A stretch of 12,019 bases of DNA from Asterionellopsis glacialis (lineage: Eukaryota > Bacillariophyta > Plagiogrammaphyceae > Rhaphoneidales > Asterionellopsidaceae). Positions 1 through 7,786 of the stretch are shown piece after piece. How positions within the stretch are numbered: position 1 is the first letter of the stretch; each line of letters opens with the position of its first letter. The DNA lies in assembly GCA_014885115.2 (NCBI GenBank), contig WKLE02000406.1:1-12019 (forward strand). Reading direction: 5' to 3'. The notes beneath the pieces are model-generated. The model was not told the DNA's origin. It was given only the letters and a program-made list of their open reading frames with translations, and made no database searches. A program made the translations under genes and the position numbers.

Positions 1-102
1 ATGAAAGCCAATCCACGCAAAACCCCCATGTAAAGATCCAGTATTGCCTCGCAAAAACGAACTCCGCAACCAGCAGACGCATTTTTGTAAATCGAAGCAA
101 CA
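1..102 (+). promoter_or_regulatory. 5' flank of the V-ATPase subunit G gene
   Basis: About 100 bases precede the subunit G start and probably include its 5' untranslated region. I see no TATA box or upstream coding sequence that can be supported. Confidence 0.35.
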
Positions 103-683
103 ATGGACAACACTGGAACTGGCATCAAGGAACTCATGGCCGCGGAAACGCGTGCCTCTCAGATTGTTGCCGAAGCACGTATTGGTAAGTTCATGTAACT
201 CTTATCGTTGGAATGTTGAGGTATCAGACGTTTCAGTTTGATTTGTCATTGTCGATGCTATCTTGATTGTTGGCAACACGTTCAACCCTACGTGGTTGAG
301 TACTGTACTCGCTAATTTGTCGCGAAAAATGGAGCTTTCTGAAATCTAACTCTTTCATCTGTTTTCCAATCACAGCTCGTGGTGACCGCATGAAGCAAGC
401 GAAGGCAGAAGCTAAGACACTCATTGATGCGTACCGGGCCGAAAAGCAGGAGGAATTCAATAACATGGTTTTGTCAGCAGGAGGAAACGAGGGATCTTTC
501 TCTACCAAGCTTCAGGCCGAGACCAATGGTGAAATCCAAGCTATGAACACAGATTTCCAAAAGAACGCACAAAAGGCAATCGATGTACTTCTTAGCAAAT
601 GTTGCGAAGTTTCTCTTGAGGTTCCTACCGCACGTATTCGTGCCACGCAGAAGGCTGCTGGTGTGACTACCACCTTCTTGTAA
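103..683 (+). CDS. VMA10: V-type proton ATPase subunit G (two exons)
   Basis: Exons 103-184 and 376-683 join in frame to give 129 residues, close to the 110-120 usual for this family. Subunit G is part of the peripheral stalk of the vacuolar proton pump; with subunit E it links the ATP-hydrolysing V1 head to the membrane sector on the cytosolic side of acidic compartments. The N-terminal third carries the family signature: GIKELMAAE, then ASQIVAEAR, then RMKQAKAEAK followed by an acidic YRAEKQEEF segment, all predicted as one long helix. The intron has GTAAGT at its donor and a CACAG acceptor, and splicing reconstitutes the conserved AEARIARGDR stretch across the junction. The start at 103 sits in a good context (CAACAATGG). 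The C-terminal half is less conserved, as is normal for subunit G. Identification rests on motif recognition by eye; I consider it secure. Confidence 0.93.
185..375 (+). other. Intron of the V-ATPase subunit G gene
   Basis: The donor GTAAGT begins at 185 and the acceptor TCACAG ends at 375. The intron is 191 nt and interrupts an Ala codon after its first base (phase 1). Removing it restores the conserved N-terminal helix of subunit G; reading through meets an in-frame stop shortly after the donor. Confidence 0.9.
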
Positions 684-1258
684 AATATCTATCGTAGTTC
701 CTTCGCGACGTCTAGAAATTCCCAGTAAAGTGATAGGATTACGCAGTGGAGTCTGTTCAAATTCAGAAATAAAATGCCGTCGTGAATGGATCTATAGAAG
801 CTATTTTGATAGCTCTGACTTTTTAATGGCGATGAGAATTAGAAACTTCCTTTTTGAATGACACACTCCCTTGTTTTTGTCAGTCTGCTCTTTATTTGGA
901 TTTCTGCTTTCTGCACTCTCGTACAGCTGGACCGAGGCAATGGTTATGATGGATTCAATTTCTATCAGTTTCAATATTTTCGCATTTTGAGTTTAGAAAT
1001 TCTGGGGTTTGATTCACTCACGAGAACTGTTACTGGCACTTGGTTCACGCGATGGTGCGAGATATCAAGTTATCGTGGATAAAAGCTTAAGAAATCATAC
1101 AGCATTCACGTTCACACACAGATTTTCCCTCGTTTCTTCACAAATGTTTTTGTGGAAAAAGTTGGATAATTTGGACATCGCTATTAAAACGCAATAATTG
1201 ATTTGATGTGTGTGTTTTTATATTCTACTATCGAAGTTTAGCGGCTATAAGAACGTTT
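684..1258. other. Convergent intergenic region (3' ends of two genes)
   Basis: These 575 bases lie between the stop of the plus-strand V-ATPase G gene and the stop of the minus-strand TPX2-like gene, so they should hold both 3' untranslated regions. Short open frames here (for example 858-1082) show no recognisable protein features and are probably chance. I see no RNA gene or repeat. A candidate polyadenylation hexamer is listed separately. Confidence 0.6.
768..773 (+). promoter_or_regulatory. Candidate polyadenylation signal AATAAA
   Basis: A canonical AATAAA hexamer lies 85 bases after the stop codon of the V-ATPase G gene, a plausible place for its 3' end signal. The hexamer alone is weak evidence, because algal genes do not always depend on it. 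Confidence 0.35.
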
Positions 1259-4200
1259 TCATATTCCTTCACTCATGAGTACAGCGTTGATGGGAGCGGC
1301 TATAGGAATCATACCGCCTTCACTAACTGGCAGATTTCTCCTCTCTTTCAGTTCTAATTCTTCCTCCTCTCGCTGGCGCTCCTCAGCAAGTCTCTTCTGA
1401 AGGGCTGCTTCTTCCCTTTCCTTCTCAGCGCAGGTATCGTAATGTTGACGCTCCCGTACACGACGCTTTAGTACCATATCAGGGGAAAACGGCTGTGTTA
1501 ATCTAGGCCTTGTCGGTGTTCTCGGTTTGACAGCTTTGTAAGTAGACTTCGGCAAGGGTTTTGCTTTGAAGCGAGCCGCATCCTCCGCTATTTCCCTCTC
1601 TTGTTCTAACTTGGCACTCATTTCCTGTTGAAAATGGATATGCCTTGCTTCACCCTGAAGGCGGAATGGTTTTGGTTCTGTAAGTGCTCGAGGTGATGCC
1701 TGGATGTGAGATACTGGAAAGTTGAGATTGATTTCACGAGCATGGAATTCGCGTTTTCGCTTTTCTTCTTCTTCTTTCTGCTTCAGCTCTATTTCCATTT
1801 GGTGAATATAAGACTCGTGGCGTTGCTCAGAGACCAGGTTGAATGGTTTAGGATGGGTTGGTCCTTTGACAGGTGACGGTGAATTGCCTACAACCTTAGC
1901 CAAGTCATCCATATGCTTCTCTTTTTGCCTGCGTAAAGCATTTTGTTTCTTTTCCAATGCCAAGGCTTCTGCATTTTTTCTCGACGCCTCCGCAGCAGCA
2001 TGTCGTCTATCAGGACGAGAGGACGTAAGTAGTCTTGGTGGGCGGATTGATTTTCCAGCTGGAGTCACTAAGGAGTCACCGGCAGGTTGACTTGATTTTC
2101 GTCTAGGAGCGTAGGCAACGTAAGTCGACTTTGGCGCTGGTTTGGCATGGAATGGCTTTATTATTTCTTTGGTCTGCGGCAAAGAATAAAATGTAACACT
2201 TTAGCAAAAGAATCCATAAAAGAATAAGAATCGAACACACGATTGACTTACCGAGCTCTCAGCGTCCTTTGTCATACTACTATTCGTAGGTGCAGAAGGT
2301 GTCAACCGAAAAGGCTTTGGCTTTGTTAAGTGCTTTTCGGGAACCTTTTGTTTGGCGCCATGCACGTTGCTCTGAGACACCACATTCGCCTTCAGTGGTC
2401 TGGCCTTGAAAGGGTGCTTCTTGATATATTCCATCTCCTCAGCTTCCTGCTCAGCACTACTCTTAGGCAATGGCCTCTTATGGATTTCAGAGGTAGACAA
2501 TCGAGGAGCCTTCGGTATGGTCAACTTGCTATCCTTCTTGACATTGCTGAGAGCTTTGGTGCTATCACGAAGGCTTTTTGTCATGAACGTGTTCATACTC
2601 TCTGCCAGTGAAGGTTTGGGTGAACTTATTGTTTCTTGAGATTTCCCATTAGGTTTCGTTTCACAAAAGTGAAATGCTTTTGGTATTGTAAGCCCTGAAG
2701 GCGATTTTGGAATAGTTGATGCCAACGTCGAAGCCATTCTTTTGTCGTCTTGTCGTAGACCATGCGCTTCAAACGACTTGAGGCGTTCAGCAAGCGACGG
2801 TTCGTTCTGTATTTCTCTCACCTTTTCTTCCCCCTGGAAGTGGAATGGGACAGGTAGAGTGAGACGAGTTTCAGATGGTCGTGTGGGCGCCTTTGTTTGT
2901 TTCTCTTCATCTCGAACAGATGGGGCAACTTTTGCACCATACTTTTCAAGCGTTTTCAGTCGAGGGGCTTTTGGAATAGTTAAACGTGGCCTACCAGTGC
3001 TACTAACACTTCGGGGTTTCCCCAGGGATCGCGACGAACCATGAGTTGGTAATCCTGCTGCACGGGATATAGGATTTTCATTGAAGGAACCACCCTGAGA
3101 ACCAGATGTCGAATAAACTCTCTTTCCATGCATGGAACTGGTTGCCAGAGGAGGAGAAAAAGGAAGAGTACGCTTTGAACTCGTGAGCTCCCGAGCCGGG
3201 TGAAGCGGTTTCTTGCTAGGTCTAGAATTATTCTCCTTCTCGGACACTGGCCTATTCGCTTTTAACTCACGTTGTCGAATACGCTCCTTCGCCCGGGCAC
3301 GAGCTTCTTCCGCAGCTTTGTCCCTTCCCTGTGATTTTTTCTCAGGGATTGACGGTTGCGAGGTCTGCTGTTGATTTTTTTGGTGCCGCCGGATGCGTTC
3401 AGTAGCCCGGGCCCTAGACTCTGCCAACGTGTCTGCTTTGTGAGCATCAGATTCCCTGGCCAAACTTGCGGATGTTGGAGACAGCAGACTGCTCGAAGGT
3501 TTTCGAAGAGACGACGGGCTTTGTGGTACTGTCAGCTTCGTGGGACGTTTACCAGAAGCCACCCAGTTCTTACTTGCGGAAGTCGGAGACAGAAGAGTAC
3601 TGGGCATTGAAGATGACAGAGACGAAGAAGGTGTCTTCGACTTTGAAGCAGGCCTTTTCTTTTCCGGATTGATAGGCATCGTCCCCGCCATTTTTTTCTT
3701 GACCACGCGGCTCGTAGGTTTTGAAGACGCTTGCAAAATAGCCGGTTTCTTTCCATGCACTGCAACGCTTCTATTGTTTTTCATCAAATCACTGTTGGTC
3801 TCCGCTTTGCAAGCTGCGTACACTGTAGAATTCTTGGATGAACTGGGACGAGCTGTGATTTTTGTAGTTCTACGAATGGCGACCTTAGAAGAAATCGCTT
3901 TTTTTTGTAATTTAGGAGATGTTCGCATTGTAAGGTTTTGATTTGGCAAAAAAGCATCGTCATCAGCACTTTCAAACGTTGACAGTGAAGGTGGTAAAAA
4001 GGAGGAATCGTTGTAACTGGCGTTCTCCGAATACGCAGCCTCTGTGGCTCTTGCTTCTGCCTCAGCTTTTGCCTTTTCCGCGGCCCTTGCTTCTGCCTCA
4101 GCTTTTGCCTTTTCCGCGGCCCTTGCTTCTGCCTCAGCTTTTGCCTTTTCCGCGGCCTTTGCTTCTACCTCAGCTTTTGCCTTTTCCGCGGCCTTTGCTT

Positions 4201-7069
4201 CTGCCTCAGCTTTTGCCTTTTCCGCGGCCCTTGCTTCTGCCTCAGCTTTTGCCTTTTTCGAGGCCCTTGCTACTGCCTCAGCTTTTGCCTTTTCCGCGGC
4301 CTTTGCTTCTGCCTCAGCTTTTGCTTTTTCTGCGGCCCTCGCTTCGGCGTCTGCTTTCGCCTCCCCAGCAGCTTTTACATCCTCGGTTATCCTGCGCTCC
4401 TGACCTTTCAATGCGGACTTCCCTCCCAGAAGTGGGCCAAATAAGCTCTTCCCCCATGGCGACCTCTTATTACTGGCCTCTTCTTCAGCCTTTACACGGC
4501 CTGATTTTGCCTTGAGAGTTTTGGCTTGCGCTTCAAGTCCTGAACGAGTCTGATCCGCAAGTAGAGACTCTTTGGCTAGCTTTGCCTCTTTTTGAGCCTT
4601 AAATTGAGCTACCTCAGCTAGTCTAGATTCTTCTGCTTTTCTTACTTCCAGCTCCATCTTACGACGATTGTCTTCTTCATTCTTCAGTCTAGCTTCTTCA
4701 GCCAATCGAGCTTCTTCTGCAAGTCTAGCCTCTTCTTCAGCCTTTAGTCTAGCCTCTTCAGCCAGCCGAGCTTCTTCTGCAAGTCTAGCCTCTTCTTCAG
4801 CCTTTAGTCTAGCTTCTTCAGCCAATCGAGCTTCTTCTGCAAGTCGAGCCTCTTCAGCCAATCGAGCTTCTTCTGCAAGTCGGGCCTCTTTAGCCAATCG
4901 AGCTGCCTCGACAAGTCTAGCCTCTTCGGCCAATCGAGCTTCCTTGGCAAGCCTAGCCTCTTCTTCAGCCTTTAGTCTAGCTTCTTCTGCAAGTCGGGCT
5001 TCTTCAGCCAATCGAGCTTCTTCTACAAGTCTAGCCTCTTCTTCGGCCTTTAGTCTAGCCTTTTCAGCCAATCGAGCTTCTTCTGCAAGTCTAGCCTCTT
5101 CTTCAGCCTTTAGTCTAGCTTCTTCTGCAAGTCGGGCCTCTTTAGCTAATCGAACTTCTTCTACAAGTCTAGCCTCTTCAGCTAATCGAGCTTCTTCTGC
5201 AAGTCTAGCCTCTTCAGCCAATCGAGCTTCCTCGACAAGCCTAGCCTCCTCTTCAGCCTTCAGTCTAGCCTCTTCAGCCAATCGAGCTTCCTCGGCAAGC
5301 CTAGCCTCTTCTTCAGCCTTTAGTCTAGCTTCTTCTGCAAGTCTAGCCTCTTCAGCCAATCGAGCTTCTTCTGCAAGTCTAGCCTCTTCTTCAGCCTTCC
5401 GTCTAGCCTCTTCAGCCAATCGAGCTTCCTCGGCAAGTCTAGCCTCTTCTTCAGCCTTTAGTCTAGCTTCTTCTGCAAGTCTAGCCTCTTCAGCTAATCG
5501 AGCTTCTTCTGCAAGCCTAGCCTCTTCTTCAGCCTTCAGTCTAGCCTCTTCTGCCAGTCGAGCTTCCTCGGCAAGTCTAGCCTCTTCTTCAGCCTTTAGC
5601 CTAGCTTCTTCTGCAAGTCTAGCCTCTTCAGCCAGTCTAGCCTCTTCTTCAGCCTTTAGTCTAGTCTCTTTAGCTAATCGAGCTTCTTCTGCAAGTCTAG
5701 CCTCTTCCTCAGCCTTTAGTCTAGCTTGTTCTGCAAATCGGGCCTCTTCAGCCTTTAGTCTAGCCTCTTCTTCAGCCTTTAGTCTAGCCTTTTCAGCCAA
5801 TCGAGCTTCTTCTGCAAGTCTAGCCTCTTCTGCAAGCTGCGCCTCTTCAGCCAATCTTGCTTGTTGTTGTTGAGCATCGATAAGAGCCTTAGCAGCTTCC
5901 TCCTCAGCAAGCTTCGCTTTTTCTTCAGCTTCTCTTGCTTCAAGGGTTAGTTTGAGTTCATCTGCTGTCATTCTAGCTTCTTCCTCAAGTTGTGCAGCCT
6001 CTGCGGCTTTCTTTTGTTCTTCTTCCAGTTGTTTTCTTGCTTCCTCTCTTGCTCTAGCCTTAACAGCTTCACTTGCTTTCCGAAGCGCCTCCTGATCATA
6101 ATCATCCGTATCTTCTCCATGTGTATCTGAATTTGTCGTGTTCAACAAACCGCTTTCAACGGTAGGTGTAGCAATGGTGTCTAATTCCTCTGGCATATCG
6201 TCATCGTCATCGTCGTCATCGTTATCATAATCATCATGATCTGGATCCAAATCTACAACATCACCAACAAAACCCCATTTTTCATCGGCACTAGTAGCTT
6301 GTTTAATTTCAACATCCATTTGTTCAGCTTCCATGTCCCTAACAAAATCATTTCGTTGTTGCAGTGGTATTCCACCTTTGTCGTCGTCGTTGTCTTCACT
6401 TGGTCGTAGTTGTTGTTGGACTGGAGTTGGAGAGGCAAATAATTCTCGTTTCGCTTGTGAAGCTGTCGTAATATGTGTTGCTGGATTTATAAGGGTAGGT
6501 GATACCAACGGTGACATGGACACCTCGCTCTGTGGTGAAAGAAAGGTTGCATTTGAAGTATGACTGTGATCAGTTTCTTCTTGTTCCTGATGCTGTTGTT
6601 CAAATTTTCCCATTAAATCATTTTTCAAAAGACGATCATTGTCATCTTCTGTTAAAGTTGGAGTTCCTAAAATAACATCATCATAATCATTGTCAAATCT
6701 TTTTTCGGGTGTCTTTACAACTTGTGCATCAAAGGATGCCTTGGTTTCATCCAATGCAGCATTTGCTTGATTGACAAATGCACGAAGTGATTCAGGTATG
6801 AATGAATCACTCATATCATTACTAGTGGCACTTTCCCCAGCAGGACTACTAGCAATATTATTATTACTATTATCATTGGATAACGAAGAATCGTCCATGC
6901 TATTGTAGTTGTTGACAGATCTAGTATTTTCTCCACCTGTTTGTATGGACGTCATTTCGGCGGATGCAGCGGTAGATTCTTCCATTGGTTGTTGTTGATC
7001 TCCTGGTTTCCGTTTCGTGGGTGTCAAAAACTGATCTGCCTGTTTCAGTAAACCTGACAATTTGTCCAT
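1259..7069 (-). CDS. Giant TPX2-like microtubule-associated protein with long charged-helix repeats (two exons)
   Basis: Exon 1 (7069-2252) and exon 2 (2173-1259) join in frame to give 1910 residues, two to three times the usual TPX2 length. TPX2 proteins nucleate and bundle spindle microtubules and activate Aurora kinase in well-studied species; that role here is inference. Order of parts: acidic, Asn/Ser-rich N-terminus (1-320) with an eight-Asp run near 285; Glu/Ala/Arg/Leu helix (about 325-850) whose core (406-802) repeats LAEEAR and LKAEEEAR; a 12-residue [12 protein letters not shown] repeat (901-1008); a basic Ser/Pro/Lys-rich stretch; then TPX2-type motifs such as LTIPKAPRL (about 1360 and 1516), LTLPVPFHF (1402), LTIPKAFHF (1459), HPFKARPLK (1551), KPKPFRL (1581), HPKPFNL (1712), EPKPFRL (1771) and [11 protein letters not shown] (about 1808). 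The ATG has a strong context (AACCATGG) with an in-frame stop four codons upstream. The TPX2 call rests on the C-terminal motifs only. The helix alone could belong to many structural proteins. Confidence 0.78.
2174..2251 (-). other. Intron of the TPX2-like gene
   Basis: On the minus strand the donor GTAAGTC starts at 2251 and the acceptor GCCGCAG ends at 2174, giving a 78 nt phase-0 intron. Splicing joins a Ser codon to ACC (Thr) and links the KPKPFRL motif segment to the [13 protein letters not shown] segment. The length is a multiple of three, but the intron contains an in-frame stop, so a retained intron would truncate the protein and remove the last 304 residues. Confidence 0.88.
4046..4369 (-). 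repeat. 36-bp tandem repeat encoding nine 12-residue Ala/Glu/Lys units
   Basis: Nine consecutive units of 36 bases lie in frame inside the TPX2-like gene (residues 901-1008). The consensus unit is [12 protein letters not shown]. The first unit ([12 protein letters not shown]) is the most diverged, and others differ by single substitutions such as SKK, AVARA or EVEAK. The plus-strand DNA shows recurring TCAGCTTTTGCC and TTTTCCGCGGCC blocks. The peptide is strongly helix-forming, lacks Leu/Ile and alternates Glu and Lys, which fits an isolated charged helix better than a packed coiled coil. Confidence 0.92.
4664..5854 (-). repeat. Composite 18/24-bp tandem repeat array (LAEEAR hexads and LKAEEEAR octads)
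   Basis: About 1.19 kb inside the TPX2-like gene (residues 406-802) consists almost only of two unit types: an 18-base hexad (LAEEAR) and a 24-base octad (LKAEEEAR, about 15 copies by eye). The commonest higher-order unit is two hexads plus one octad, 20 residues or 60 bases; other stretches have three to seven or more hexads between octads. Variants such as [18 protein letters not shown] and RKAEEEAR are scattered. Two synonymous DNA versions (TCTTCTGCAAG and TCCTCGGCAAG on the plus strand) recur at intervals, which suggests block duplication after single-unit amplification. Confidence 0.95.
6197..6238 (-). repeat. Asp-coding trinucleotide repeat
   Basis: An imperfect TCG/TCA trinucleotide tract on the plus strand encodes an acidic patch that includes eight Asp in a row on the minus strand (TPX2-like residues about 278-291). 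It is a simple-sequence tract likely to vary in length between alleles. Confidence 0.8.
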
Positions 7070-7325
7070 GGTTGGACTAGTTTACCAATCCTCAACAAAA
7101 TCTTAAAGAAGTAGTTCAGTGTTCGGTATTCACTGCACCTATAACTGGTGTCAACTCTCAACAAAGAATTTTTGCCGTTGGTGGCTTCATTCAGGGGTTC
7201 GGGGGTTCGATTTCTTCACTTTTCTTGTTTTGAGCCTTGTTGAGTTTGAGTGCAGGTAAAATTACAGTCAGGACTCGCGACTTTGCCGGTTGGAGTGGGC
7301 TGTACCGGTACTAACCCTTGGTCCT

Positions 7326-7341
7326 TACCAGGTACCTGGTA
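7326..7341. repeat. 16-bp perfect palindrome with a GGTACC core
   Basis: TACCAGGTACCTGGTA reads the same on both strands, centred between 7333 and 7334. A 10-bp palindrome (GTACCGGTAC, 7302-7311) lies 14 bases upstream. Such symmetry often marks a dimeric transcription-factor site, but no factor can be named from this sequence alone. Confidence 0.6.
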
Positions 7342-7510
7342 CGTAATTCCACTGCCTTGTGGATACTGTAATGTGGAACTAGAAAATGCGCGGAGCCGTT
7401 ATTTCCCCCACCCCACTACAAAACACAGGGTCTTGTGTTGCGGGGCGGCAACTTTTTACGACTGACGCCGTTTGGATCCGTTGCTTTGCACACATCCATA
7501 AGTATTGATC

Positions 7511-7530
7511 CTGTACAATTCTACGTACAG
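7511..7530. repeat. Inverted repeat CTGTAC / GTACAG with 8-nt spacer
   Basis: CTGTAC at 7511-7516 and its exact reverse complement GTACAG at 7525-7530 are separated by 8 bases. It shares the GTAC core with the palindromes about 180 bases upstream and lies about 260 bases before the phosphotransferase start. Confidence 0.45.
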
Positions 7531-7786
7531 TGGACTAAATTTCTGATACCTTTTCTAGTTTACCAGTGACACGGTAACAATTCATGTCTGTGTTTGGCAC
7601 TACACATCCTAAGCGACTCAATGATCAGTCCCACAAAAAAAGTGTCTTCTGTCTGTCTGTGGGTTCATCAAAAAACAAAAATCGGGCCGACAGGGAAAAA
7701 ATGGCCGGACCGAAATGAATCTTGACTCTGTATGAAATTATTTTTTGTAGGTCAAACCTTCAAACAACACACAATTCTTTTAAACA

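Larger units (their letters stand above)
7070..7786. promoter_or_regulatory. Divergent intergenic region between the TPX2-like and phosphotransferase genes
   Basis: These 717 bases separate two genes transcribed away from each other, so both promoters and 5' untranslated regions should lie here. I see no convincing TATA box. The region holds a cluster of GTAC-cored palindromes (7302-7341 and 7511-7530), a short TTACC/GGTAA inverted repeat (7560-7577), and a TTTTTTGTAG acceptor-like sequence ending at 7750 that could close a 5' untranslated intron of the downstream gene. The 7250-7465 open frame shows no protein-like features. Confidence 0.55.

Noticed and set aside
858..1197. Two overlapping short plus-strand frames after the V-ATPase gene
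   Set aside because: Overlapping frames, no domain, low-quality composition, and a location expected to be 3' untranslated sequence.
3943..4515. Plus-strand open frames with Pro/Leu-rich or Ala/Ser/Phe-rich repeats
   Set aside because: They are shadows of the 36-bp repeat in the minus-strand TPX2-like gene and repeat with the same 12-residue period.
4668..5873. A 401-codon open frame on the plus strand rich in Ser, Ala and Asn
   Set aside because: It is the exact antisense of the [14 protein letters not shown] repeat. The repeated codons contain no stop on the opposite strand, so the long frame is a by-product of the array and has no separate start context or domain.
7195..7225. tRNA-like B-box (GGGTTCGATTTC)
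   Set aside because: The T-arm would need mostly G-T pairs, and no matching acceptor stem, anticodon arm or A-box lies upstream. Probably chance.
7250..7465. 71-codon plus-strand frame in the divergent intergenic region
   Set aside because: No recognisable motif, no supporting context, and it spans the palindrome cluster. More likely promoter sequence.
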